From: CAWHJN01 sp963829705
GTDB lineage: Bacteria; Bacteroidota; Rhodothermia; Rhodothermales; BA12
Length of the DNA: 64,000 nucleotides
Assembly (NCBI GenBank): GCA_963829705.1
Contig: CAWHJN010000005.1
Location: 372,001-436,000, forward strand
Direction of reading: 5' to 3'
Each line of letters starts with the position of its first letter. Within the stretch, counting starts at the first letter, position 1. The notes under the pieces were generated by a model that was given only the letters and a program-made list of their open reading frames with translations, had not been told where the DNA came from and did no database searches. Both the position numbers and the translations under genes were made by a program. Positions 18,953 through 27,449 of this stretch are shown here, in pieces.

Positions 18953-19747
18953 ATGGACAAATCCACTCCCATCGGTATTGGCGTCGGGCTGGCACTGGTC
19001 TTCATTCCCATCTTTCTGGGAACGGGAGCGGGCGCGTTTTTCGACATCCCGTCCATCCTGATGGTGCTCGGCGGTACCATCGCGGCGCTACTGGTCAACT
19101 ACACCGTGGACGACCTCAAGAAGATGGTCGCCGGCATCAAGGGATTCTTCGGCTTCCAGCCGCCCGAGCTGACGCAGTACGTGCGCTCGTTTACCGAGAT
19201 GGCCCGCCTGGCGCGGCGCGAGGGCCTGCTGGCGCTCGACAAGCAGCTCGAACAGGTGGAAGACGACCTGACGCGCTTCGGCCTGGAGATGGCCGTCGAT
19301 GGCACTGACCCGAAGGAGATCGACGCCTTCATGGAGCAGCGCATCAACGACGCCCTCAAAGAGCACAAGCTGCTGGCCAAGATGCTCAACTCTGCCGGTA
19401 CCTTCGCGCCGTCGTTCGGCATGATCGGCACGCTCGTGGGCCTCATCCAGATGATGCAGAACCTCACCGACCCTGCCGCCATCGGCGCGGGCATGGCCAT
19501 CGCCATGATCACGACGTTCTACGGCGCGCTCTTCGCCAACCTGTTCTTCCTGCCGATGGCCTCGAAGATGGGCGAGCGCGTGAAGCTCGTCGAGGCCAGC
19601 GGCGAGATCGTCCGCATCGGCATCATCGCCATCGTCCGGGGCGACAACCCCTCCGTCGTCGAGAAGCGGTTGTCGATGTATGCGGGCGTCAAGGCAGGCG
19701 AGGAGAAGGAAGAAGGCACCGAGGCTCCGCTGGCGCAGGCGGCGTAA
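18953..19747 (+). CDS. motA: Flagellar motor stator protein MotA
   Basis: 264 aa with four membrane helices: two near the N-terminus (about 5-25 and 33-50) and two after the long cytoplasmic loop (around 150-170 and 178-205). The conserved FAPSFGMIGTLVGLIQMM helix and GAGMAIAMITTFYGALFANLFFLPMA identify MotA/PomA. With MotB it forms the ion-driven stator; H+ or Na+ cannot be decided from sequence with certainty. The cytoplasmic loop carries the charged residues that contact FliG (RSFTEMARLARREGLLAL). Confidence 0.93.
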   Translation: MDKSTPIGIGVGLALVFIPIFLGTGAGAFFDIPSILMVLGGTIAALLVNYTVDDLKKMVAGIKGFFGFQPPELTQYVRSFTEMARLARREGLLALDKQLEQVEDDLTRFGLEMAVDGTDPKEIDAFMEQRINDALKEHKLLAKMLNSAGTFAPSFGMIGTLVGLIQMMQNLTDPAAIGAGMAIAMITTFYGALFANLFFLPMASKMGERVKLVEASGEIVRIGIIAIVRGDNPSVVEKRLSMYAGVKAGEEKEEGTEAPLAQAA

Positions 19748-19762
19748 GCCTGATTTGTAGGG

Positions 19763-19839
19763 GGCAGTTGGCAGGTGTGGGTTTGCCATCCAACTCGATA
19801 CCCGATCCAGCCAGCTAACCCACGGCCAACCCGCCTGTC
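19763..19839. repeat. Imperfect inverted repeat after motA
   Basis: GGCAGTTGGCAGGTGTGGGTT (arm at 19763-19783) is roughly complementary to 19817-19839. It lies just after the motA stop. It resembles the other 3'-end repeats in position and in the GGGT core, but the sequence is more diverged. Confidence 0.45.
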
Positions 19840-19907
19840 TCTTAACCTCCGCCGCGCGCTGCCGATAGCCTGAGTACCACGCCCCTTCCTCCAACGCCCC
19901 CGCCCCC

Positions 19908-20654
19908 ATGGCCTCCAGCGACGACGAGATCGAAGAGCCGACCGCGCCGTTCTGGATGACGACGTTCTCGGACATGACGACGCTGCTGCTGACGTTCTTC
20001 GTCATGATCGTGTCGATGTCAGAGGTGGAGGTCAAGAAGTTCAAGGAGGCGATGAGCTACTTCCAGGGCCGCACGGGTGTGTTGCAGAGCGAGAGCGTCG
20101 TCTCGCGTCCCGTCTCGGCCACGGGGCCGGGCTCGACGGTGAGCCAGCACAAAGACGCCGAGGCACAGAAGCAGCAGGCCGAGCAGTACGAGAAGCTGCT
20201 GGATTACATCGAGCAGCAGGGGCTGGAGGGCAAGGTGCAGGTCAACCTCACCGAGAACGGCCTGCATTTCGTGCTCAGTGACGCCGTCATGTTCGAGCCC
20301 GGCGAGGCCACGCTCGTCGAGCCGTCGCCCGCGCTGCTGGCCCTCATCGCCTCGCTGCTCACCGACGACGTGGAGTCCGTGGTGGTCGAAGGCCACACCG
20401 ACGACCTACCCATCGCCACGAGCCGGTACCCGTCAAACTGGGAGCTGTCCACGGCGCGCGCCTCGTCCGTCATCCGTTTTCTGCTGGGGCAGCCGTCCCA
20501 CCTGCCTGCTGCGCGCTACATGCCCGTCGGCAAGGGCGAATTCCATCCTCTCGAGCCCAACGACACCGCCGACGGTCGCAGCCGCAACCGGCGGGTCGAG
20601 ATTTTCTTTCTCTGGACCTCATGGCAGAACCAACTCCCCCCGGCGACGCTGTAA
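19908..20654 (+). CDS. motB: Flagellar motor stator protein MotB
   Basis: 248 aa. A short N-terminus, then one membrane helix with the ion-carrying Asp22 (FSDMTTLLLTFFVMIVSM), a linker and a C-terminal OmpA-like peptidoglycan-binding domain (VVVEGHTDDLP, NWELSTARASSVIRFL, NRRVEI). It anchors the MotA/B stator to the cell wall. The last 34 bases overlap the start of fliL, so the tail WQNQLPPATL is encoded together with the FliL N-terminus, a sign of translational coupling. Confidence 0.93.
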   Translation: MASSDDEIEEPTAPFWMTTFSDMTTLLLTFFVMIVSMSEVEVKKFKEAMSYFQGRTGVLQSESVVSRPVSATGPGSTVSQHKDAEAQKQQAEQYEKLLDYIEQQGLEGKVQVNLTENGLHFVLSDAVMFEPGEATLVEPSPALLALIASLLTDDVESVVVEGHTDDLPIATSRYPSNWELSTARASSVIRFLLGQPSHLPAARYMPVGKGEFHPLEPNDTADGRSRNRRVEIFFLWTSWQNQLPPATL

Positions 20655-21136
20655 AGCCGAAACGCACGTTCAAGCTGCTGCTCATCCCGCTGGCGCTCGT
20701 CGCGCTCGTGGGGGGCGGCGCGCTCACGGCCACGCAGTACCCCGCGCTGGCCGGGGTGATGCACCGCGTGGGCGGCAGCGGCGACGCGGCGGAAACCGAC
20801 GAATCCGGATCCACGGGCGACGCGCCCGTCGAGTACGGCGTCTTCGCGCAGATCGACGGCATCACCGTCAACCCTATCTCCACAGACGGCACGCGCTACC
20901 TGCTGGCCAACATCGGCGTCGAGGCGGCCGAAGAGGTCACGCTCCAAGAGGTCAAGGAGCGCGATATCGTCGTACGCGACACCATCATCAAGTTGCTCAG
21001 CGCCCGCACCGTCGAAAACCTCTCGTCGATGGAAGGCCGCAGCACGCTCAAGGACGACGTGCGCGGGGCCATCAACAGCACGCTCCGCAAGGGCCAGATC
21101 GACCGGGTCTACTTCACGCAGTATGTGATTCAGTAA
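20621..21136 (+). CDS. fliL: Flagellar basal body-associated protein FliL
   Basis: 171 aa: one membrane helix (about 19-38), an acidic linker and a C-terminal stomatin-like FliL domain (ITVNPISTDGTRYLLANIGVE, VVRDTIIKLLSARTVENLSS, KDDVRGAINSTL..GQIDRVYFTQYVIQ). FliL rings support the stator units. It overlaps motB by 34 bases, which ties it to the stator operon. Confidence 0.9.
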   Translation: MAEPTPPGDAVKPKRTFKLLLIPLALVALVGGGALTATQYPALAGVMHRVGGSGDAAETDESGSTGDAPVEYGVFAQIDGITVNPISTDGTRYLLANIGVEAAEEVTLQEVKERDIVVRDTIIKLLSARTVENLSSMEGRSTLKDDVRGAINSTLRKGQIDRVYFTQYVIQ

Positions 21137-21298
21137 ATGGCGTGACGGGTGAAGGCGGCTGGTAACGGGTTGGCGATCCATTTGTCACGCTTCGCCCGCG
21201 CTGTTACTTCTGCGCCAGGTTACGCGGCCTAACGTTTAGGGTCTACAGGACATAAGCGCAGACGCGCTTTCACATAACCCACTCGCGCTGCCGGGGCA

Positions 21299-21325
21299 CC
21301 CCCGGATTCGGACATGGTCCGGGGG
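21299..21325. other. Perfect 8-bp hairpin upstream of fliM
   Basis: CCCCCGGA (21299-21306) pairs with TCCGGGGG (21318-21325) across an 11-base loop; AAAAG follows. It might be a leader structure or half of a double terminator with the next hairpin. Confidence 0.5.
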
Positions 21326-21369
21326 AAAAGTGCCGTGCGAAGGGTGCGCGCAGCCTTCGGGGTGCGTGT

Positions 21370-21405
21370 ACGGGATGCTGCTTTCGGGCGGCATCCCGTT
21401 TGTTT
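21370..21405 (+). terminator. Hairpin terminator between fliL and fliM
   Basis: ACGGGATGC (21370-21378) pairs perfectly with GCATCCCGT (21391-21399), followed by TTGTTTA. It either ends the motA-motB-fliL transcript or attenuates read-through into fliM. Confidence 0.65.
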
Positions 21406-21466
21406 ATGCAGGAAGGCACGGGTCGGCACCCCTTCACACCCCGGCTCACGGAAACCCTTTCCTCGC

Positions 21467-22489
21467 ATGAAGCAGCTTTCCCAGGAAGAAATTGACCTGC
21501 TGCTCGACGTTCGCACGCAGATCGGCGACACGGAGGAGTACGACCTCGCGGCGCTCGAGACGCTCATGCGGAAAGAGACGGAGCGGCGCATCGTTCCGTA
21601 CAACTTCAAGCGTCCGCGCCTCTTCTCGCAGGATCAGATGCGCGTGCTCTCGTACGCGCACGAGTCGTTCGCCCGCGACTTTTCCGTCTTCCTCTCGGCC
21701 CAGCTTCGCACCATCGTCGACATCACGCTCACGGCCGTCGATCAGGTGCTGTATTCGGAGTACGTGATGTCGAGCGCGCCGCCGTCGGCGCTGTTCGTGG
21801 CCGAGGAGCAGACGACGGGCCAGAAGATGGTCTTCGAGATCGACCCGAGGCTCGTCATCTTCACCATCGAGAAGCTCTTCGGTGGCAGCGGCGACTTCCT
21901 CAAAAAGGCCCGCGAGATCTCGCAGATCGAGCAGCGCATCATGAGCAAGGTCGTCAACCGGGCCTTCCACGAGCTGGAAAAGGCGTGGCGGCAGTCGCAG
22001 GACATCACCTTCCGCGAGGTGGCCTTCGAGACCAACGCCGAGTTCGTGCAGATCATCCCGAGCGTCGAGCCCGCGCTGGTGTGTACGTTCGAGGTATCGG
22101 TGTACGAGCACAAATCGTTCATCAACGTGTGCTATCCGTACATGATGCTCGAAAAGGCACTGGGAAGGGCCGGGTTGAAGCAGTTCATCTCCGGCTCGTC
22201 CGCCCCGACGCCGCCCGAGCACCGGACGCGCTACGAGGACTCGCTGCGCAAGGTGGACGTGGAACTCCGTGCCGAGCTGGGCCGCGCCAGCGTACCGCTC
22301 TCCGACCTCCAGGATTTGCAGGTGGGCGACGTCATCCCGCTGAAGCGCCACGTGAGCGAGCCCGTCCACGTCTTCACCGGCAAGGGCCAGAAGTTCTACG
22401 CCGAGCCGGGCCGTTCGGGAAAGCGGCACGCGCTTCGCATCCTCGACATCGTGCCGCCGCCCGCTACCTTCCTCGACAAAGACGACTGA
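21467..22489 (+). CDS. fliM: Flagellar motor switch protein FliM
   Basis: 340 aa. The N-terminal peptide LSQEEIDLLL (4-13) is the conserved CheY-P binding motif. The middle domain is the CheC-like FliM fold (RRIVPYNFKRPRLFSQDQMRVL, SYAHESFARDFSVFLSAQLR), with the GGSG loop near residue 135. The C-terminal SpoA domain (VDVELRAELGRASVPLSDLQDLQVGDVIPL) packs with FliN. It forms the switch ring and reverses rotation on CheY-P binding. The start at 21467 fits the motif. FliN follows after 9 bases. Confidence 0.95.
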   Translation: MKQLSQEEIDLLLDVRTQIGDTEEYDLAALETLMRKETERRIVPYNFKRPRLFSQDQMRVLSYAHESFARDFSVFLSAQLRTIVDITLTAVDQVLYSEYVMSSAPPSALFVAEEQTTGQKMVFEIDPRLVIFTIEKLFGGSGDFLKKAREISQIEQRIMSKVVNRAFHELEKAWRQSQDITFREVAFETNAEFVQIIPSVEPALVCTFEVSVYEHKSFINVCYPYMMLEKALGRAGLKQFISGSSAPTPPEHRTRYEDSLRKVDVELRAELGRASVPLSDLQDLQVGDVIPLKRHVSEPVHVFTGKGQKFYAEPGRSGKRHALRILDIVPPPATFLDKDD

Positions 22490-22498
22490 GACCGCCCC

Positions 22499-23383
22499 AT
22501 GAGCCCCAGCCCCTTCGACCTTTCGCGTGACGCGCTGCTGGCCTTTCTTCAGACCCTGACGGGTCAGGAGGCCGACCTCGCGCTGGAGCCGCCCGTACAG
22601 CAGCCGACGCACCAGTCGCTGCTCGACACGTCGGCCCAGATGATGTTGCTCCACGCCCGCAGCCCGCAACTGAGCGTGGCCGTGTGGCTGCACCCTGGCT
22701 GGTTGGCGCTGTGCAGCCAGGTGATGCTGGGCGAGGCCATGCAGCCCGGCGACGAGGGCGCAGACGACCTGCTGCGCGAAGTCAGCGCGCAGGCCTTCGG
22801 CACCATCCGCTCGCAACTGGGCGCGGCGGGCATCACGCTGCCGCAGCTCACCTTCGACGTGCTCACGAACCCGCGGGGCCTCGACATGCCCGAGACGACG
22901 ACGCTCGTGCGGTTCGGGATGCCCCACGATGGCGAGACGCTCGACGGCTTGGCGCTGATTGCCTCGGAGGTCGACACCGAGGAGGAAAAGTCCCGAGAAG
23001 CCCCGACGCCCACCGTAGGCTTCGCCGCCACGGCTGCCGCGCAGCGCGCCGCCGCGCCGCAGATTCCCGTCGCCGCCGCCGCCTTCCCCGACATCGGCTC
23101 CGAGTCGATGGGCGACGGTCGCGGGGGCAACATGGACCTGCTGGTGGACGTGGAGCTGGAGGTCGTGGTAGAGCTGGGCCGCCGCCGGTTGCCCCTCGCC
23201 GACGTGCTGCGCTTGTCAGCGGGCAGCGTCATCGAGCTGGAAAAGCTGATGGGCGAGCCACTCGAGGTCTACGCCAACGGCAAGCTCATCGCCGAGGGCG
23301 AGGCCGTCGTGATCGACGAGCAGTTCGGCATCCGCATCACGAGCATCGCCGCCAAGCGCCGCCGCGAGAAGGTGTTTTTGTGA
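22499..23383 (+). CDS. fliN: Flagellar motor switch protein FliN/FliY type
   Basis: 294 aa. The last ~75 residues are a SpoA/FliN domain (LLVDVELEVVVELGRRRLPLADVLRLSAGSVIELEKL...EVYANGKLIAEGEAVVIDEQFGIRI). The preceding ~200 residues are far longer than in classic FliN. They include DDLLREVSAQAFGTIRSQLG, a helix reminiscent of CheC/FliY phosphatase helices but with Gln where the catalytic Asn would be. So this is a FliY-like long FliN whose N-terminal domain is probably not an active phosphatase. Confidence 0.85.
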   Translation: MSPSPFDLSRDALLAFLQTLTGQEADLALEPPVQQPTHQSLLDTSAQMMLLHARSPQLSVAVWLHPGWLALCSQVMLGEAMQPGDEGADDLLREVSAQAFGTIRSQLGAAGITLPQLTFDVLTNPRGLDMPETTTLVRFGMPHDGETLDGLALIASEVDTEEEKSREAPTPTVGFAATAAAQRAAAPQIPVAAAAFPDIGSESMGDGRGGNMDLLVDVELEVVVELGRRRLPLADVLRLSAGSVIELEKLMGEPLEVYANGKLIAEGEAVVIDEQFGIRITSIAAKRRREKVFL

Positions 23384-23429
23384 TGCCCCAGGCCCTGAAG
23401 GTTGCCCGCAACCCTTCAGGTCTCACCCA

Positions 23430-24041
23430 ATGCCCCCGATGTTTCGCTCCGCCTCTCTTTCTTCCGACACCCGCCGCCCGCTGCGCCGCGCCGCGTGGAT
23501 GGCCAGCGGCCTGATCGCGCTGTGGCTCGTGATGCAGTTCGTGCCGAAACCCGGTATGCCTGCTGCGTCCGCGCCACCTGCCGCAACCGTGGCCAGCGTA
23601 GACCCCGGCTTCGACACCGGCACAGTGGCGCGTTCGGGCCTTCCGCTGCGCGAGGAACGCGGCGGCTTCTCGATGGGCTACGTCGTGGCCCTGCTGATTT
23701 TGGGCGGCGGAGCCTGGCTGGCGCTGAAGCTGCGGCGCGACAAAAACGGCGCGCGAGGCCCGGCGAACACGCTGCACTCGCTGGGCACGCTCACGCTCAC
23801 GCCCGGCCAGACGCTCCACCTCGTCGCCTGCGGCACCGACGTGCTGCTTGTGGGGCAGGGTGCGAACGGCGTGTCGCTCCTGGCTACGTACCCGCGCGAC
23901 GACTTCGAGGCGCGCCCGCGTGTGACGGCGCTCGCGCCAGCCGTCGATGCGCCCGCGTCCACGCCCGCACCATCGTTTGGCGACCTCCTCCGCGCCCGCG
24001 CACCGCACCTGTTCGTGGTCGAGGAGGGACGGGCGGCATGA
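23430..24041 (+). CDS. fliO: Flagellar biosynthesis protein FliO
   Basis: 203 aa, poorly conserved as is usual for FliO. One helix near 20-40 and one near 80-100 (MGYVVALLILGGGAWLALKL), then a cytoplasmic part with the FliO pattern HSLGTLTLTPGQTLHLVACGTDVLLVGQGANGVSLLATYP. FliO helps assemble the FliP/Q/R export gate. A second in-frame ATG four codons downstream (23439) is an equal start candidate. Its stop overlaps the fliP start (ATGA). Confidence 0.85.
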   Translation: MPPMFRSASLSSDTRRPLRRAAWMASGLIALWLVMQFVPKPGMPAASAPPAATVASVDPGFDTGTVARSGLPLREERGGFSMGYVVALLILGGGAWLALKLRRDKNGARGPANTLHSLGTLTLTPGQTLHLVACGTDVLLVGQGANGVSLLATYPRDDFEARPRVTALAPAVDAPASTPAPSFGDLLRARAPHLFVVEEGRAA

Positions 24042-24838
24042 AACACCTCCTCGCGCTTTTCCTGCTCTTCGGCATCGTTTCCGTGAACGGAGCCGTGGCG
24101 CAGCAGCCCGCGCAGAACGCGCCGCTCACCACGCTCGCGCCGCAGCAACAGCAGACCTCGGCGCAGACGAGTCCGCTGCCCGACATCAGCCTCGTGGGGC
24201 AGGAGGAAGGCTACGCGCTGCCCATCCAGCTTTTGCTGACCATCACCGTGCTGACGCTGGCCCCCAGCATCATCATGCTGATGACGAGCTTTACGCGCCT
24301 CATCATCGTCTTCGGGCTGCTCCGCACCGCCCTCGGAATGCAGGGCTCGCCGCCCACGCAGGTCATCATCGGGCTGTCGCTGTTTCTGACGGTGTTCATC
24401 ATGCACCCCGTCATCGACACCATCAACAAGGAGGCGCTGCAACCCTACCTCGGCGGCGAGATCACGCAGGAGGTGGCCTTCGACACGGCGCAGCGGCCGC
24501 TGAAAACCTTCATGCTGCGGCAGACGCGCGAGAAGGATCTGATGCTGTTCATGGACCTGGCGCGCGTGCCCGCCTTCGACACGCCCGACGACGTGCCGCT
24601 GCACGTGCTCGTGCCGGCCTTCGTGATCTCCGAACTGCGCGTGGCCTTCCAGATCGGCTTCATGCTGTTCCTGCCCTTCGTGGTGGTGGATCTGCTGGTG
24701 TCGAGCGTGCTCATGTCGATGGGCATGATGATGCTGCCGCCGGTGATGATCTCGCTGCCCGTCAAGCTGCTCCTCTTCGTCCTCACCGACGGCTGGTACC
24801 TCATCGTCGAGTCCGTCGTGCTGGGATACATGAAGTGA
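24038..24838 (+). CDS. fliP: Flagellar export gate protein FliP
   Basis: 266 aa with a cleavable signal peptide (to about residue 22, VAQQ), as is typical of FliP, then four membrane helices. Signatures: LTITVLTLAPSIIMLMTSFTRLIIVFGLLRTALG, SPPTQVIIGLSLFLT and FVVVDLLVSSVLMSMGMMMLPPVMISLPVKLLLFVLTDGW. With FliQ and FliR it builds the helical export gate. The start overlaps the fliO stop. Confidence 0.95.
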   Translation: MKHLLALFLLFGIVSVNGAVAQQPAQNAPLTTLAPQQQQTSAQTSPLPDISLVGQEEGYALPIQLLLTITVLTLAPSIIMLMTSFTRLIIVFGLLRTALGMQGSPPTQVIIGLSLFLTVFIMHPVIDTINKEALQPYLGGEITQEVAFDTAQRPLKTFMLRQTREKDLMLFMDLARVPAFDTPDDVPLHVLVPAFVISELRVAFQIGFMLFLPFVVVDLLVSSVLMSMGMMMLPPVMISLPVKLLLFVLTDGWYLIVESVVLGYMK

Positions 24839-24844
24839 GGGGAA

Positions 24845-24880
24845 TGGCGAAGGGTAACTGTTTTCCTTCACCCTTCGCCA
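24845..24880. repeat. 3'-end inverted repeat after fliP (GGGTGA type)
   Basis: TGGCGAAGGGTAA (24845-24857) pairs with TTCACCCTTCGCCA (24867-24880). A further ACCAGTCACCCCTTACCCC stretch, similar to the right arm after flgE, follows. It begins a few bases after the fliP stop. Confidence 0.7.
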
Positions 24881-24920
24881 AGCCCCAAGTACCAGTCACC
24901 CCTTACCCCTTGCCCCACAA

Positions 24921-25190
24921 ATGAACGCCGACGTCGCGCTGTACTGGGTGCAGGAATCCATCCAGGTCGTCGCCCTCGTGGCCGCGCCCATCCTGGGCAT
25001 CGCGCTCGTGGTGGGCGTGGTGGTGAGCATCCTGCAAGCCATCACGTCGATTCAGGAGATGACGCTGTCGTTCATCCCCAAGGTCGCCGCCGTGGCGCTC
25101 GTCATCATCCTGCTCACCCCGTGGATGCTCTCGATGCTGACGGACTTCATGCACGCCGTGATCTCCTTCATTCCGACGGTGTCGCATTGA
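24921..25190 (+). CDS. fliQ: Flagellar export gate protein FliQ
   Basis: 89 aa, two membrane helices joined by a charged loop (VGVVVSILQAITSIQEMTLSFIPK), the standard FliQ form and length. It is a component of the export gate with FliP and FliR. Confidence 0.95.
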   Translation: MNADVALYWVQESIQVVALVAAPILGIALVVGVVVSILQAITSIQEMTLSFIPKVAAVALVIILLTPWMLSMLTDFMHAVISFIPTVSH

Positions 25191-25198
25191 ATTGAAAA

Positions 25199-25299
25199 GT
25201 CGAAACGTGGAAGGGGCATCTCGGAAGTAAGCGCAAGAAGCTCGAGTAAGCCAATGCCGTCTCCGATACCCGAGCCCTTTCCCACTTCCGCGTTCCGAC
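25199..25299. repeat. 3'-end inverted repeat after fliQ (GGAACGCGGAA type)
   Basis: Arms 25199-25216 (GTCGAAACGTGGAAGGGG) and 25282-25299 (CCACTTCCGCGTTCCGAC) match at 15 of 18 paired positions. It starts 8 bases after the fliQ stop. This subtype differs from the GGGTGA type but sits in the same kind of place. Confidence 0.65.
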
Positions 25300-25314
25300 G
25301 TCCCACTTTCACCC

Positions 25315-26094
25315 ATGTCCCTCCTCTCGCCGCTGCACCTCGCCGCCGTGCTGCTCGTGTTCGTGCGGGTGAGCGGACTGCTGATGGCGGCTCCGTTTTT
25401 CGGGCAGCGGGGGATCCCGGTGCCGGTGCGCGTGCTGCTGGGCGTGCTGCTGGCGTACTGCCTGGTGGGCTTCGCGGGGTCGGTGCCAGTGTGGGCGCTC
25501 CAGCACCCGCTGGGCTTCGTCGTCGCCATCGCCATCGAGGCGCTGACGGGCGCGGTGATCGGCTTCGCGGCGCAGTTCGTGTTCTGGGCGGTGCAGATGA
25601 CGGGCGACATCATCGGCTTCCAGATGGGGTTGAGCATGGCCGCGACGCTCAACCCGCTCAATGGCCACAACGAGAACCCCGTCGGCAAGCTGCTGTCGAT
25701 GCTCTTCATCCTCGTCTTCGTGCTGCTCGACGGCCACCACCAGTTGATCCGGGGGCTGGCCCTTTCATTCCAGGCGGTGCCGCTGGCGGGCGCGCACCTC
25801 GACGCCGCCGGGCCGTTGATGCTGCGCTGGATGGGGATGCTCTTCGAAACCGCGCTGCGCCTGGCCGCGCCGTTCGCCGTGGCGCTCTTCCTCGTAGACG
25901 TGGCCCTGGCCATCTACGCCCGCACGACGCCCCAGGCCGACATCTTCGGCCTCAACTTCGTCCTCAAGCTGGCGATGGGGCTGCTGGTACTCGGCCTCGT
26001 CGTGCCGCAGTTCATGCCGCAGTTTCCGCTGCTCATCGACCGTGCGACGGAGCGCATGACGGACCTCATCGAGGTGCTGGCGGTGGGGACGTAG
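25315..26094 (+). CDS. fliR: Flagellar export gate protein FliR
   Basis: 259 aa with about six membrane helices. Typical FliR stretches: VRVSGLLMAAPFFGQRGIPVPVRVLLGVLLAY, GFAAQFVFWAVQMTGDIIGFQMGLSMA, LVDVALAIYARTTPQADIFGLNFVLKLAMGLLVL. It completes the FliPQR gate. A 197-base gap with no recognised gene separates it from flhB. Confidence 0.95.
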   Translation: MSLLSPLHLAAVLLVFVRVSGLLMAAPFFGQRGIPVPVRVLLGVLLAYCLVGFAGSVPVWALQHPLGFVVAIAIEALTGAVIGFAAQFVFWAVQMTGDIIGFQMGLSMAATLNPLNGHNENPVGKLLSMLFILVFVLLDGHHQLIRGLALSFQAVPLAGAHLDAAGPLMLRWMGMLFETALRLAAPFAVALFLVDVALAIYARTTPQADIFGLNFVLKLAMGLLVLGLVVPQFMPQFPLLIDRATERMTDLIEVLAVGT

Positions 26095-26291
26095 GGAAGG
26101 CTTCGCTTCGCCGAGGAGGAGGTGTTGTCGAGCCACTTGCGCAACGTCGTATGTCCGTGACGAACTGCGCGTTTTTCCGCTCGGGAGGAAAGCCTTGCCG
26201 GAGGCGCTGGCGGGCGTGCGCCTGAACGAACGACGGGCGCGTGGCGCGGCTTTTTCTACCAGGGAAGAGAGAAAAATCCTGAGCCGCATCG

Positions 26292-27365
26292 GTGTCCGAT
26301 AAGCCCGAGAAAGACCAGAAAGTCCACGACCCGTCCGACCAACGCCTCAAGCAGGCGGTAGAGGACGGCAACATCCTGCGCTCGCGCGACGTGGTGGCGG
26401 GCGGGATGCTGGCGGGCGGCCTCGTGGTGCTGCTCGTGGGTGCGCCCGCAGGCTTTTCGCAGCTTCAGGACCTGGCCGTGAGCGTGTTCGCCCGCGTGGG
26501 CACCGCCGCCGTCACGCCCGAAACCATCCCCGGCTTGATGACGGATCTGGCGCTGCGGACGCTGCTCATCCTCGCGCCGCTGCTGGGCGTGCTCGTCGTG
26601 CTGGCGCTCGGGCTCAACCTCATGCAGTCCGGGTGGACGGTGACGATGAAGGCGCTCCAGCCAAAGCCCAATCGCGTCAACCCGGTGGAGGGCTTCAAGC
26701 GCATTTTCTCCATGAAAGGGCTGTTCGAGACGTTCAAGGCGATGGGCAAGCTCGTCATCGTCGGGTGGCTGGCGTTCGTATACGTCAAAGGACTGCTGCC
26801 CGAGATCGTCGCGCTGCAGGGGCAGGCCGTGCCCGACATCCTCACGTCGCTCGGCGGATGGGTGGGCGGACTGTCGATCCGGCTGCTCATTCCGCTGCTG
26901 GGGCTGGCCGCGGTGGCGTTCATCTTCGAGAAGCGGCAGCGCTGGAACGACCTCAAGATGACGAGCGAGGAGTTGAAGAAAGAGTCGAAAGAGCAGGAGG
27001 GCGACCCGCAGCTCAAAGGCAAGCGCCGCGCAAAGGCACGCGAACTCGCCACGAGCCGCCCCCGGTTGATGGACGCCGTGCTCCAGGCCGACGTCGTCGT
27101 GACCAACCCGACGCACTACGCCATCGCCATCAAATACGACCCGCTGGCGGGCGGTGCGCCGCGTGTGCTCGCCAAAGGCATCCGCAAACGCGCGCTCGCC
27201 ATCAAGGGGCTGGCGCTCGAGAAAGGGGTGCCGACGGTCGAGGATCGCCCGCTGGCACGCGCCTTGTATGCCGCTGTCCCCGAAGGCAGCGAAATCCCCG
27301 AAACGCTCTACGCCGCCGTCGCCACCATCCTGGCGGAGGTGTATCGGAAAAGGAGTAAAGGGTAA
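26292..27365 (+). CDS. flhB: Flagellar export switch protein FlhB
   Basis: 357 aa: a hydrophilic N-terminus (DPSDQRLKQAVEDGNILRSRDV), four membrane helices and a cytoplasmic autocleaving domain with N272-P273-T274-H275 (VVTNPTHYAIAIKYD). FlhB cleaves itself between Asn and Pro and switches export from hook to filament substrates together with FliK. GTG start at 26292. The C-terminal residues RKRSKG come from sequence that merges into a 3'-end repeat (AAGGAGTAAAGGGTAACGGG). Confidence 0.95.
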   Translation: MSDKPEKDQKVHDPSDQRLKQAVEDGNILRSRDVVAGGMLAGGLVVLLVGAPAGFSQLQDLAVSVFARVGTAAVTPETIPGLMTDLALRTLLILAPLLGVLVVLALGLNLMQSGWTVTMKALQPKPNRVNPVEGFKRIFSMKGLFETFKAMGKLVIVGWLAFVYVKGLLPEIVALQGQAVPDILTSLGGWVGGLSIRLLIPLLGLAAVAFIFEKRQRWNDLKMTSEELKKESKEQEGDPQLKGKRRAKARELATSRPRLMDAVLQADVVVTNPTHYAIAIKYDPLAGGAPRVLAKGIRKRALAIKGLALEKGVPTVEDRPLARALYAAVPEGSEIPETLYAAVATILAEVYRKRSKG

Positions 27366-27449
27366 CGGGTAACGGAGGCTGGTGTGTGAAGCCACTTGCC
27401 AACTTCCCCTCCCGGTACCCTGGTACTCATCTCTCGTCACCCATCCCTA
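27352..27449. repeat. 3'-end repeat region after flhB (GGGTAACGGGTAAC)
   Basis: The left part GGAGTAAAGGGTAACGGGTAACGG straddles the flhB stop; the right part, GTACCCTGGTACTC plus CTCGTCACCCATCCC, reaches the flhA start. The two halves are only partly complementary, but both match arms seen elsewhere in the window. Confidence 0.5.

Larger units (their letters stand above)
21137..21466. other. Intergenic region fliL-fliM
   Basis: 330 bases with no gene. A weak GGGTGA-type repeat (about 21144-21200) follows the fliL stop, then two perfect hairpins (21299-21325 and 21370-21399), the second with a T-rich tail. A new transcript for fliM onward probably begins near here, but I could not fix a promoter. 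Confidence 0.55.
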
